Part shown: one piece after another, positions 51,004 through 60,653 of the stretch
How positions within the stretch are numbered: the stretch's first letter is position 1
How the letters are laid out: each line of letters begins with the position of its first letter
Assembly (NCBI GenBank): GCA_944376125.1
Contig: CALWBQ010000027.1
Location: 32,922-96,921 of the forward strand
Reading direction: 5' to 3'
DNA: 64,000 nt
Source of the DNA: an uncultured Lachnospiraceae bacterium
GTDB lineage: Bacteria > Bacillota > Clostridia > Lachnospirales > Lachnospiraceae
Position numbers and translations under genes: made by a program
Notes under the pieces: model-generated
Seen by the model: the letters and a program-made list of their open reading frames with translations, nothing else
Told to the model about the DNA's origin: nothing
Databases searched by the model: none

Positions 51004-52902
51004 TTAGTCTTTCTCTATATTTATTTTTGATAAGCCAAATTTTTCTATATTATCAACAGTATGAATCCATTGGTACTCCCATTCATTTTTCACTTCGTCA
51101 ATCACAGTGCTTGTCCCATCTGGCAAAGCTATTCTTTTTCCCACTAGCAACGTATTGAAGGAAGATGGTGTTTGAACTAAGAAATAATTCCCGCCGTTCT
51201 GATAACCATCAGTCCAATTAGCATCTGTAAAGGGTAATACTTCCACTTCATTAGGGACAGGTAATGTTATCTCTTCTTCCCAAAGCCTATCCTCTCCTTC
51301 AAATTGTCCAATTTCTATATTTCCATTGCCTAAATCTTCCTTCTCCAGATTAATTTCGGCTATTCGAGTTTGAGACCAAAACGGCATCCTCTTTTCATAC
51401 TCTTCAAAGGAAAAGTCTCTATTAATAAATTCTTCATCATCTACATAGATATGGAAAAAGAATCTTACGTCTGAAATTTCTCTGTTTGATAAAATATACA
51501 TTCTATCATTTAATAGATATATTGAGGCATAAGAATTTTCTAACAAAAGTTCCCCTTCTGTTTTTACCGATTCTGTATACATCCTACCCGGTTTTGTATC
51601 ATCATAGTATAAGTAGAATGTAATACTCGCTATGCCCAAAAATATTAGTATGATAAATCTCTTAGGATACCCAAATAGTTCTTTAGCTAATTCTATTAAA
51701 ATCTTCCCAAAAAGGATTGATATCAAAATAATTGTTGGCATCGACCACATAATATAATTAATGTGTATATGGATATAACAATGGCCTGTGGCTAAAATAA
51801 GCCATGATAAAGGCCCTAACAGTGATACGCATATCATTGCATCTAATGATAACAACTTTTTTTGTACTGCATAAATTCTATGGCATATATTTTTTGATAC
51901 AGCAGAAAGTGCGAAGAGAATCGCAGTTATCATTAAAAGGCCATTCATTCGTAAATTTCCTAATAGATACTTATTTTCATATACCTGATTAATATAAATA
52001 TCTAAAATTCTAAGTTTTGACACCATCAATGATTCCCTGATATCTTCTCTTTCAAAAGTAAAAATCGTCGAGAAGGCCCCTGTCCTATACGAAACATTTT
52101 CCAGCACTGTTGTTATTGCCTGTTTCAGATCTCCCTGATAATATATCCCTAACTGAACTATATGCAATATCATACTTGCTGCAAATCCCAAAATAGCTGC
52201 CGCTGCTAATAGCAGAAAACGCCGCAAAAAAGTTTTTTTCTCCCAACTATTTTTTATAGCATAATAAAATAATGGCAATTCCAAATTTACCATTACAAGC
52301 GAAATCATTTCAAATCCGCAAGCCGATTTTATAAAGATGGACAAACCGCCAAAAACTAACCACCATTTAAATTTGAATTTTTTCTCACATTCTTCACGTT
52401 GACAAAAATATAAGGAAACTGCAAATGGCAATAGAAACGTATACGTAACCCAGTATAAATTACGTGCAGACAGAATTATCCATTGATTTATGAAAAGCAA
52501 TGAATAAGCTATAATAGCTGTTCCTAGACCAAATTCCTTATAAACCCACTTTAGGATATAAAAAAGTACTGAGCATAATAAAAAAGCATTTATAGCATGC
52601 AAAATATTGCTATTATATGATTCTGGTAATATTAGGTTTATTAATCCATAAAATGTTCCTCCTAATCCTAATTGCGATGTATAATCTCCAAGTAGCCCCG
52701 CTTTATAGATGAGTCCATGATCTTTTAAACCATTTATACGGTTCCAAATCAGTTTTTCCGAATCTAATTGCCAATTGGAAAACCATTCATTATCAATAAT
52801 CCCAAAAATGTTACTGCTATAGTTTATCCACAATCCCATAAATAGCACAGTTGCACAAAAGTACAACAACCATTTTTTATACTCTATCTTAGGATTTATC
52901 AT
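51004..52902 (-). CDS. Large polytopic membrane protein with C-terminal extracellular domain
   Basis: A 632-residue protein with about 11 membrane helices up to about residue 415, then a roughly 200-residue extracellular part that ends with DANWTDGYQNGGN and a beta-rich tail shared with the protein at 43019-45277. ATG at 52902 follows an AGGG site at five bases; an in-frame TTG lies at 52932. The layout suggests a GT-C-type glycosyltransferase or a polymer-modifying protein acting outside the membrane, but no catalytic DxD/ExD signature is certain. Its product and the other one may work on the same glycan. Confidence 0.78.
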   Translation of the reverse strand: MINPKIEYKKWLLYFCATVLFMGLWINYSSNIFGIIDNEWFSNWQLDSEKLIWNRINGLKDHGLIYKAGLLGDYTSQLGLGGTFYGLINLILPESYNSNILHAINAFLLCSVLFYILKWVYKEFGLGTAIIAYSLLFINQWIILSARNLYWVTYTFLLPFAVSLYFCQREECEKKFKFKWWLVFGGLSIFIKSACGFEMISLVMVNLELPLFYYAIKNSWEKKTFLRRFLLLAAAAILGFAASMILHIVQLGIYYQGDLKQAITTVLENVSYRTGAFSTIFTFEREDIRESLMVSKLRILDIYINQVYENKYLLGNLRMNGLLMITAILFALSAVSKNICHRIYAVQKKLLSLDAMICVSLLGPLSWLILATGHCYIHIHINYIMWSMPTIILISILFGKILIELAKELFGYPKRFIILIFLGIASITFYLYYDDTKPGRMYTESVKTEGELLLENSYASIYLLNDRMYILSNREISDVRFFFHIYVDDEEFINRDFSFEEYEKRMPFWSQTRIAEINLEKEDLGNGNIEIGQFEGEDRLWEEEITLPVPNEVEVLPFTDANWTDGYQNGGNYFLVQTPSSFNTLLVGKRIALPDGTSTVIDEVKNEWEYQWIHTVDNIEKFGLSKINIEKD

Positions 52903-52985
52903 TTTAGCCCTATGCCCTTCCTTTTCTCCCAATATCTAAGTATGTCTCTATTAATTATAATTCCACAATTTAATATTATTATAAT

Positions 52986-54224
52986 TTATTTCAAAACTAT
53001 GTCTTTAAAACTTGTTTTTATCCCCTTGGTATATAAATTTTGTTCTAAATTACATAGCCGTTCACTTTTCACTATCTTTTGTGTAATTCGTAACAACAGT
53101 CGAATTAATTTATTCAATATTCCTGGGTTAATTGGTTTCTGATTCTGAAGTTTTTTTTCTTCATCCAAGCGTTGGAGTTCTTTATAATACTCCTCAAGAT
53201 CCACCCTTTCTACAAACCACTTCATCCCATTCCACCATACAGCATCTACATCGCATTTTCTTAGCGCCTGCACAATGTATCCTGTTCCCTTTGGTATGTA
53301 GTCTACTTTTTCCAAGCTCTTTCTCAACAGCTCATTATTACAGATGTTTGCCAGTTCTTTTTTTATCGACTTGACATCCAGATTCGCTTTACCATGGTAA
53401 AGCATGCCTATTGAATTTAATCCATGGCATAAGACAGAATTATAAAAGAGTGTTCTATCGTTCTTTTTCCATACATGTTCGGAAATTAGCATCTTTTTGA
53501 GTTCCTGCATTAACCGCATCTGATTGTTAAACATATCTTTTTTATATTTCTGCGACAGAGACTCAGCATTCGCCACTATATAATAATAGAATGCCTTATT
53601 AATAAGAACTGCCCCGTTGCACTTACTAAAATACGCCAAATTAAATAGGAAATCTTCTCCATAGTAGGTATCAATCGGAAATCTAATCTGCTCTTTCTTT
53701 AAAATATCAGTTCGGTATATCTTGTTCCACACTGCCTCCATCACCGCAGATTTCCATATTAATTCCATTAAATTCTCCAGAAAGATTGCACGATCATAAA
53801 CAACCTCATTCCCAAATGCATTAAATTTGCACTGAGTCAGACTTTTTACCTGCTGTCCTTCCATAGTCACAGTATTCATACCGCATATCACAAGATCCTT
53901 ATTATATAAGCGGCTTTTTTCATACAAGGTTTGTACCATATCAGGCGCCATATAATCATCAGAATCAGCGAACATGATCGCTTCCCCGTTAGCTGCCTCG
54001 ATTCCTACATTTCTGGCATTCCCTGGGCCTCCATTAGGAATACTGATAATCTGAATCCTATCATCTATCTCTTTATAGTTATTGCATATTTTTAACGAAT
54101 TATCTGTTGATCCGTCATTTACTAAGATAAGTTCTATGTCTTTATATGTTTGCCTCAATATGGAACTAATACAATATCCCAAACAATTTTCTGCATTATA
54201 TACAGGAACAATAATACTTACCAT
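52986..54224 (-). CDS. GT2 glycosyltransferase
   Basis: A 412-residue family 2 enzyme: VPVYNAENCL, LVNDGSTDNS, MFADSDDYM as the metal site, YYGEDFLFN in the acceptor half, then a long helical C-terminal region of about 180 residues. GAGG lies six bases before the ATG. It is paralogous in its catalytic half to the next upstream gene. Confidence 0.88.
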   Translation of the reverse strand: MVSIIVPVYNAENCLGYCISSILRQTYKDIELILVNDGSTDNSLKICNNYKEIDDRIQIISIPNGGPGNARNVGIEAANGEAIMFADSDDYMAPDMVQTLYEKSRLYNKDLVICGMNTVTMEGQQVKSLTQCKFNAFGNEVVYDRAIFLENLMELIWKSAVMEAVWNKIYRTDILKKEQIRFPIDTYYGEDFLFNLAYFSKCNGAVLINKAFYYYIVANAESLSQKYKKDMFNNQMRLMQELKKMLISEHVWKKNDRTLFYNSVLCHGLNSIGMLYHGKANLDVKSIKKELANICNNELLRKSLEKVDYIPKGTGYIVQALRKCDVDAVWWNGMKWFVERVDLEEYYKELQRLDEEKKLQNQKPINPGILNKLIRLLLRITQKIVKSERLCNLEQNLYTKGIKTSFKDIVLK

Positions 54225-54238
54225 TTTTAACCTCTTAA

Positions 54239-55204
54239 TTACATTTCTTTTTCTTTCTCACCGTACATTTCTTTATATTTATCAAATCCCAAGCCCAACA
54301 CTTGCAGTTTTTCATAATATTGTTTTTGCAAAGGCCGGCCTCTAAAATATTCAATATCTTTTTGAGCCTGTTTTACCAAGTCATCAATTTTATCGCTTTC
54401 TATCTCCAGTTCAATACATTTATCTAATCTGTCAAACAGCACCCAAAAATATGCATTATTCATTTTCTCTTCTAATGCATCTAATTTATGTTCCCTAAAA
54501 AAATCGATTCTTTCCCTGAATGCTTCACATACAACCAAATTCTGCGCTTTAAATTCTGTACCCGTAATACTGTCAGTACGGCTTCTGTCATAATTGTACC
54601 TCGACACATCTATATAAGCTATTTTTTTAGCTGCATAAACATATTTGTACACAGTAAATTCATCTTCGTGTATCTTGCCTTTAGGGAAACGTACATTTCC
54701 TATTACACTTTTATGGTATAACTTATTGCACGCAATTGGCTTGAAATACTTCCAATCAAGCATACCTGCTAAAGCAACCACATTATCCCCAACTATCTGC
54801 TCAGCCGTACATGACGTTTCTTCTATTATACAGTCCTTATAGATATTCCTCCAACTGCATTCCGCGATATCCGCTCCATGCTTTTTCGCCATTTTATAGA
54901 GCAGCTCCAGCATATCTGGATCCAGCCAGTCGTCACTGTCCACAAAGGCCAGATACTCTCCAGTGGACGCTTCAATCCCTACATTCCGGGCATCTGATAG
55001 ACCGCCGTTTTCTTTGTGGATCACAGTGATTCTCGTGTCTTCCTTCGCATAGGAATCACACATCTCGCCGCAGCGGTCTGGAGAGCCATCATCAACCAGA
55101 AGGATTTCCAGATTTTTGTGGGTCTGGTTTCGGATAGAATTTACACACCGCTCCAAATAATTCTCTACCTTATAGATTGGTACAATAACGCTTATCTTCT
55201 CCAT
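54239..55204 (-). CDS. GT2 glycosyltransferase
   Basis: A 321-residue family 2 enzyme with VPIYKVENYLERCV, LVDDGSPDRCG, FVDSDDWLDPDM and HEDEFTVYKY. The layout is that of the EpsJ/CpsI-like polymer-building transferases of Gram-positive bacteria. AGGAAA precedes the ATG. It lies 14 bp before the next GT2 gene. The specificity cannot be told. Confidence 0.89.
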   Translation of the reverse strand: MEKISVIVPIYKVENYLERCVNSIRNQTHKNLEILLVDDGSPDRCGEMCDSYAKEDTRITVIHKENGGLSDARNVGIEASTGEYLAFVDSDDWLDPDMLELLYKMAKKHGADIAECSWRNIYKDCIIEETSCTAEQIVGDNVVALAGMLDWKYFKPIACNKLYHKSVIGNVRFPKGKIHEDEFTVYKYVYAAKKIAYIDVSRYNYDRSRTDSITGTEFKAQNLVVCEAFRERIDFFREHKLDALEEKMNNAYFWVLFDRLDKCIELEIESDKIDDLVKQAQKDIEYFRGRPLQKQYYEKLQVLGLGFDKYKEMYGEKEKEM

Positions 55205-55216
55205 GTTCTCGTTTTC

Positions 55217-57463
55217 CTACCTAAATAATTTATTCAGTCTCAGCTTAAAGGCCAGCCGGATCAGTCTGTTGCCCCATTTAGAGTTGGCGATCCGGAACAG
55301 CTCATTTTTAGATTCCGTCGTGTAACCCTGTCGGTATAATGCCTCTACATTTTCAATTTCATGGTATGTAACAACTCGATCAGAAATTAGCGCGACATAC
55401 CGTTGCATATCCTCTGCTGTTCTCTTTCTTTTCGCAATCCGCTCAGGCTCGCAGAGCAAGCTGGTAAATTCGTTCTGCAGCTTCTCTATCATAACATCTG
55501 TTGAAAACTGCTCTTCTACCTTTCTTCTGCAGTTCGCACACTTCTTGATATAGCCTTCCCGATCTGACAAGATAGTCTTAATTGCCTCTGCATAACGTTC
55601 CACTTCTTCCTGCGGAAATTCCCTCAGATCCAGCGAATCACTTTCCTCCTGCATCAGCGGTATTACTGCGCCTACTGATTCATCAATCAGTTCACCTTGG
55701 CCTCCTACATCCGACGTGATAACCGGAGTTCCCATGGAACATGACTCATACGCCGTCAGCGCCAGTCCCTCTTTAAGGGAACATATCAAAGTAACATCGC
55801 TGTCTTTGTAGTAAGGCTGCATTTCATTCTGTCGTCCCGCAAAATACACGTTTTTTGAGAGATTCAGTTCTTTGGTTTTGTTTTTCAACTCCTCTAATTG
55901 CGGGCCATCTCCAACCACCAAAAAGGCAATTTCAGGCATTTCTTTCCGTATTCTTTTTGCAATTTCCAACATTAGAAACGGCCTTTTCTGCGGATGAATC
56001 CTGCACGGAAAGAGAACGATCGGGCGGGTTTCCGCTATCTTGTACTCTTTCCTGACGGCTCCCCTCGTATACTTACTCTCATCATACTTGTCTTTATTGA
56101 CACCAATATAGAGGGTTTCTACTGTTTCCGGACTTCTATGGAATTTATGAATCAAGATGTTTCTTGTCTGATTATTGCACACAAAAGTTTTTTCCGTAAT
56201 TCCTTCTAAAGCCCCTGAAGTCCTTGCAAATCCTCCGCTGCGCCAATACCACTCTTCCATATGGACATAATCGACAATTGCTGTGTTCGGGAACTGGGCG
56301 CGCAGCCATGGAACAATATAGTAACCGTAATACGAATTTGTCAAAAAGATAATGTCAATCTCGCGGCTTTTTATAAAGTAGCTGATAAATTCCGGATATT
56401 TCTCAACATTTAAAAATGTCGGCAGCTCAAGAATATCCGCGGCATATTCTTCAAATCGCTGCCGCCATGTCTGCTCTCCGTGGACGGTGGTTAAAATACT
56501 GACCTCGTACTTGTCCGGATCCAGCTTTCTGACCACATCCAAATTAAACGCATCCGCTCCCCCCATAACCATCCACGGGATGAGAAGCATGACCTGAATT
56601 TTTGTCTTCCTCTGGAAAACCACTTTATTTTCGGCCCAGGCGCTTTCTCTGATCGGCGCATACGTATTCAGCGGTGTCGCATAGGGATATTCTTTTGCCT
56701 TTATATCGTCAGGGACTTTCTGTGCCCGTTCCTCCACCAGCGCCATTGCCCGCTCTTTCGCGCCGCTGTCCTTCTTTACAGTATCGGAAACTCCTCCGTC
56801 CATTCTGCGGTACCAAAATCCATATATAGGCACTCGCACTGGTTTCTTTCCCTGTGCTAAAAGCTGAAGCCACAGCTCCCAGTCTTCATATGCGAATTTC
56901 TCCGAAGTGTCGAACAATCCTGCTTCTAAAATATCTTTTTTTCTGATCGCTGCTGTTAAAACCAGAAAATTTTCTTTTTTTAATGTTCTTACATCAAAAT
57001 TCTTTCTCCAGAGATACTCCTGATCCTGAAAGCCTACAGAATCTGTGTAAGCCCATGAATACTCAGGATTAAAGTACAGCGCCCAGTAGGTAACTTCCAA
57101 AAATGTTGGTGCCAGCAGATCATCTGAATCTAATGGCACAATGATCTCCGTCGTACTTTTCAAAATCCCATCGTTCCGTGCTGCAGCGACACCGCCATTT
57201 TCTTTGTGATAGACTTTGATTCTGGCATCCTGGCAAGATAGCTTTTCCAAAAGATCCAGAGACTCTTTTTGAGTGCTCCCGTCATCTACAATTATCCACT
57301 CAAACCACGGGAATGTCTGATTCATCACTGAATTATAGGTCTGCTCAAAATATTTCCCGGAATTATAAAATGGCGTAATAATACTTACCAGCGGGCATCC
57401 ATCTGCTACTAAGTTTCTTTTTAAAATCTTTTTTCCAGGCTCGTGGCTAAAATCAAAATCCAT
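55217..57463 (-). CDS. GT2-GT4 fusion glycosyltransferase
   Basis: A 748-residue protein with two catalytic domains. The GT2 half (about 25-260) has ITPFYNSGKYFE, VDDGSTQKES, PLDSDDLLAP and AYEDWELW; a GT-B GT4 half follows (about 285-690) with LIPWMVMGGADAF, FPCRIHPQKRP, VVGDGPQLEEL, and the SLKEGLALTAYESCSMGTPVI acid-base region with E-x7-E. The two halves should use different donors and so could add two sugars in sequence. ATG at 57463 has GGAG seven bases upstream and lies just past the stop of the ABC ATPase gene. Confidence 0.88.
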   Translation of the reverse strand: MDFDFSHEPGKKILKRNLVADGCPLVSIITPFYNSGKYFEQTYNSVMNQTFPWFEWIIVDDGSTQKESLDLLEKLSCQDARIKVYHKENGGVAAARNDGILKSTTEIIVPLDSDDLLAPTFLEVTYWALYFNPEYSWAYTDSVGFQDQEYLWRKNFDVRTLKKENFLVLTAAIRKKDILEAGLFDTSEKFAYEDWELWLQLLAQGKKPVRVPIYGFWYRRMDGGVSDTVKKDSGAKERAMALVEERAQKVPDDIKAKEYPYATPLNTYAPIRESAWAENKVVFQRKTKIQVMLLIPWMVMGGADAFNLDVVRKLDPDKYEVSILTTVHGEQTWRQRFEEYAADILELPTFLNVEKYPEFISYFIKSREIDIIFLTNSYYGYYIVPWLRAQFPNTAIVDYVHMEEWYWRSGGFARTSGALEGITEKTFVCNNQTRNILIHKFHRSPETVETLYIGVNKDKYDESKYTRGAVRKEYKIAETRPIVLFPCRIHPQKRPFLMLEIAKRIRKEMPEIAFLVVGDGPQLEELKNKTKELNLSKNVYFAGRQNEMQPYYKDSDVTLICSLKEGLALTAYESCSMGTPVITSDVGGQGELIDESVGAVIPLMQEESDSLDLREFPQEEVERYAEAIKTILSDREGYIKKCANCRRKVEEQFSTDVMIEKLQNEFTSLLCEPERIAKRKRTAEDMQRYVALISDRVVTYHEIENVEALYRQGYTTESKNELFRIANSKWGNRLIRLAFKLRLNKLFR

Positions 57464-57465
57464 GC

Positions 57466-58719
57466 TTATTCTCCTGCTTCTAATTCCCATCTGTGCGTCA
57501 TTGGCAGTGTTTCATATCCATTGCTGTCTGGTACGACCCATAACCTGACCGCCTGCTGCAGCGAGTCGAGTACATCATCCTGTTCATTTAATAATACCAA
57601 ATGAACCACATAATTACCAATAGGGAGATAATGGTCATCAATATACAGCGTGGCTTTTCCCTCCCTTTGGAACGTAAAATCTGTGTACCCGTCAATCGCG
57701 GTATCTGCGTAACTGCACAGATTTCCCAGCTCGTTTACAATACTGCAGGCTATTTTACCTTTCACTCCTGCCAATTCCGTCTTGTATCCAACAGAAATAT
57801 GAAAACCTCTGCGAATCTCTACTTTCTGCAGCACATCCTCTTCTCGCCCATTTACTTTGATCCACTGTATCTGTACAGACTGATTTCCTGTTCGGTATGC
57901 ATCTTTAGAGCATCCCGGAGGCAGCTGCTGCTTCTCCTCTTCTCCCCTTTTTTTCTGCTCTTCATCTTTCTTGATCAGCCGTTTTTCTTCCATCTCGGAT
58001 TTATAATGTTCATGAACCAACTGCGGCATTCCTGCTTCTTTTATTTTTCCATCCTCGATCCAGATGGATTTCTCACAGATTTTTTCAATCTGTTCCAGCG
58101 AATGGGAAACAATCACAATCGTTGTTCCATTTACCTTGATTTCTTTTAACTTTTCAAAGCATTTTTTCTGGAAACTGACATCGCCGACTCCCAGGATCTC
58201 ATCAATCAGCAGAACATCTGCATCTACATTAATTGCCACTGCAAATGCCAGCCTCATATACATTCCGGAAGAGTATGTCCGGACTGGATTGTCCAGAAAT
58301 TCCTCCATTTCAGAAAAATCAATAATTTCCTGAAGCCGCTGATCGATCTCTTTTTTGCTTAACCCGAAAATAGATGCATTCGTATAAATGTTTTCTCTTC
58401 CGCTCATATCGGGGTGAAATCCAGCTCCCAGCTCGATCAAGCTGGAAACTCTCCCCTTGATTTCAATACTGCCGCTGTCCGGGTACATAATTCGTGTGAG
58501 CATTTTTAATGTCGTACTTTTTCCACACCCATTTTTCCCAATTAATCCGATTGCCTCGCCTTTTTTTACATCGAAGCTGATGCCTTTTAATACCCACCGT
58601 TCTTCATACCGATTTCTTTTCCAAAATATTACTTTTTCTTTTAAGCTCTCACCCTTGTCATAATAAACTTTAAATTTTTTTGTTATATTCTTGACTTCTA
58701 TTGCGTTTCCGTCCTGCAT
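57466..58719 (-). CDS. Polysaccharide ABC exporter ATPase (Wzt/TagH-like)
   Basis: A 417-residue ATPase. Walker A GKNGCGKST, the signature YSSGMYMRLAF and Walker B VLLIDEILGVGD are all intact, followed by the Lys/Glu-rich hinge and a C-terminal beta-sandwich of about 150 residues like the Wzt carbohydrate-binding domain that selects the finished polymer. ATG at 58719 has GGAGG nine bases upstream. Partner of the permease encoded immediately before. The glycan of locus B is therefore probably exported through an ABC route. Confidence 0.92.
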   Translation of the reverse strand: MQDGNAIEVKNITKKFKVYYDKGESLKEKVIFWKRNRYEERWVLKGISFDVKKGEAIGLIGKNGCGKSTTLKMLTRIMYPDSGSIEIKGRVSSLIELGAGFHPDMSGRENIYTNASIFGLSKKEIDQRLQEIIDFSEMEEFLDNPVRTYSSGMYMRLAFAVAINVDADVLLIDEILGVGDVSFQKKCFEKLKEIKVNGTTIVIVSHSLEQIEKICEKSIWIEDGKIKEAGMPQLVHEHYKSEMEEKRLIKKDEEQKKRGEEEKQQLPPGCSKDAYRTGNQSVQIQWIKVNGREEDVLQKVEIRRGFHISVGYKTELAGVKGKIACSIVNELGNLCSYADTAIDGYTDFTFQREGKATLYIDDHYLPIGNYVVHLVLLNEQDDVLDSLQQAVRLWVVPDSNGYETLPMTHRWELEAGE

Positions 58720-58720
58720 T

Positions 58721-59497
58721 TTATAATTCCTCCGCAAAGCCTCTTTGCAATCTATTAAAACTTATCCATCCAATAATCAAAATTATAATCCCAAGCACCA
58801 GACCGTGGGCCAGCGTACCAATATGCGGGATATTCTTATAGTATAAAATATCTCGATAGCCTATTATAATTGGTGTAAGGGGATTCAGATAAAAAACCGG
58901 CAGGAAATTCTCTGGTATCATATCCACACTATATAAAATGGGTGTCAAATACATCCATGCCATTGTGACGATCCCTAAAATATGCTCCAAATCGCGGAAA
59001 TACACTGTCAGAGCTGAGGTAAGCATTGCAATTCCCAACGCTAAAATATATTCAACAATCATAATGATCGGCAGATATAAAATCGCAATAAAATTAAACC
59101 CGATTCCAGAAAATAAAATTGCCAGGAAAATAATCACAAACGAAAACAGCATATTAACAAACGAACTTGTGACATACGCTATTGGCAATACTTCTCTTGG
59201 AAAATAAATCTTCTTTACCAGATCTTTAGATGAAATTATACAAGTGGCTCCTGTCGTTATGGCCGAACTAAAAAATAGCCAGGGTACTAAAGCTACAAAT
59301 AGAAATAAATAGAACTTTTCAATCCCATTTCTCATGATTGTAGAAAAAACTAGCGTGTATACACATAACTGTAGCAAAGGGTTTACAAATGTCCACAAAA
59401 AGCCCAGCACAGAACCTTTATATCTTCCCCTCAGATCCTTCCTGACCAGGCTGATGATCATCTCTCTATATTCCCAAATTTCTTTGATTCGTTTCAT
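58721..59497 (-). CDS. Polysaccharide ABC exporter permease (Wzm/TagG-like)
   Basis: A 258-residue ABC-2-type permease with six membrane helices. It has the RKDLRGRYKGSVLGFLWTF start of the family and the region LVKKIYFPREVLPIA, the coupling helix that contacts the ATPase. ATG at 59497 is preferred; a TTG at 59542 would overlap the preceding gene. Ends 1 bp before the ATPase start. Together they move a completed lipid-linked polymer across the membrane. Confidence 0.91.
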   Translation of the reverse strand: MKRIKEIWEYREMIISLVRKDLRGRYKGSVLGFLWTFVNPLLQLCVYTLVFSTIMRNGIEKFYLFLFVALVPWLFFSSAITTGATCIISSKDLVKKIYFPREVLPIAYVTSSFVNMLFSFVIIFLAILFSGIGFNFIAILYLPIIMIVEYILALGIAMLTSALTVYFRDLEHILGIVTMAWMYLTPILYSVDMIPENFLPVFYLNPLTPIIIGYRDILYYKNIPHIGTLAHGLVLGIIILIIGWISFNRLQRGFAEEL

Positions 59498-59528
59498 CTT
59501 GCTAAAACCTGCCTTTGTTTTACATATT

Positions 59529-60653
59529 CTATGGCCGTTCAAAATGTCTGTAGATTGTCTCCATTATTTCAAGCACTTTCCTCTGGTCAAAATCTCTGCA
59601 TTTATTTAAGTTTTCCTCTTCAAGGTGCTTTTTCCATTTTGTATCGGACAAAACTCTTAATACGATTCTATAAAGCGTCTCTACATCCTCCGGCTCAAAC
59701 ATAACCTCCGGCTCCTCTATCAAATCTGTGTTTCCCCTTATCCGGCTGCAGACCACCGCCCTTCCGCATGCCATCGCTTCCAGCAGAGCAACAGGCAGCC
59801 CTTCCTGGTAAGACGGAAAGACAAACACATCCGCAATATGGTAAATGTCAAAAATATCTTCCCGATAACCCAAAAAACGCACTTTGTCATCCAGCCCCAG
59901 CGAATGTGTCAAACTTTTTAAATAGCCTTCTAATTCTCCATGGCCGCATATCAGATAAATCACATTTTTATCTTTAAACTTTTCCATGGCCCGAATCATC
60001 GTCTCATGGTTTTTTCTTTTGATCAGCTCCCCGGCTGATACGATTACTTGCATTCCGGCTGGAATTTCCAATTTGTCTCTGACTGCGTTCACATCTACTT
60101 TCATGTTCGATATCTTGTCCACATCCAGGCCTATACCTGGTATATAGTCAACCCTGCCTGCATGGAAACGCTTTTTGGCGATCTTATAGTCTTCTTTATT
60201 GATGCAGATCTGCTGTGCTGTCCAATAAGACAGCAGATATTCCATCGTATAATAGATCAGCCAGTTCTTCAGCGGAGCTCCTTTATAAAAATGAAAGCCG
60301 TGGGCCGTATAGATCACATTTTTTATATGGCAGCTGTGAGCTGCTATTCGTGCCAGCGCACCACCCATAGGCGTATGACAGTGAATCAGGTCGTACTGCC
60401 CTTCTTGCATAATTTCTTTCAGCTGTCTGTAGGCCTGATAATTTTTCAAGCTATATGGGCTTCTGACAAAGTCCACCTGATGTCTGATAATGCCTGTTCC
60501 GTTCAGCCGGTCATTGTTGTCTCCATATGACGGCATGTCATAATTTGACGCATAGTGCACTTCATATCCCAGTCCCTGCAGAAGCCTGACATTATTCATT
60601 TCAAACTGCGGGACAAACCCGCTTACTGTAGTAACCAATAATGCCTTTTTCAC
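59529..60653 (-). CDS. GT4 glycosyltransferase
   Basis: A 374-residue GT-B enzyme. It has the N-terminal VTTVSGFVPQFEM, the CHTPMGGALAR motif, VSAGELIKRKNHE at the domain junction, GYREDIFDIYHIADVFVFPS and the PSYQEGLPVALLEAMACG catalytic region of GT4. It starts with GTG, seven bases after GAGGGAG, overlapping the preceding gene by 4 bp. It probably adds the second sugar after the priming transferase. Confidence 0.91.
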   Translation of the reverse strand: MKKALLVTTVSGFVPQFEMNNVRLLQGLGYEVHYASNYDMPSYGDNNDRLNGTGIIRHQVDFVRSPYSLKNYQAYRQLKEIMQEGQYDLIHCHTPMGGALARIAAHSCHIKNVIYTAHGFHFYKGAPLKNWLIYYTMEYLLSYWTAQQICINKEDYKIAKKRFHAGRVDYIPGIGLDVDKISNMKVDVNAVRDKLEIPAGMQVIVSAGELIKRKNHETMIRAMEKFKDKNVIYLICGHGELEGYLKSLTHSLGLDDKVRFLGYREDIFDIYHIADVFVFPSYQEGLPVALLEAMACGRAVVCSRIRGNTDLIEEPEVMFEPEDVETLYRIVLRVLSDTKWKKHLEEENLNKCRDFDQRKVLEIMETIYRHFERP

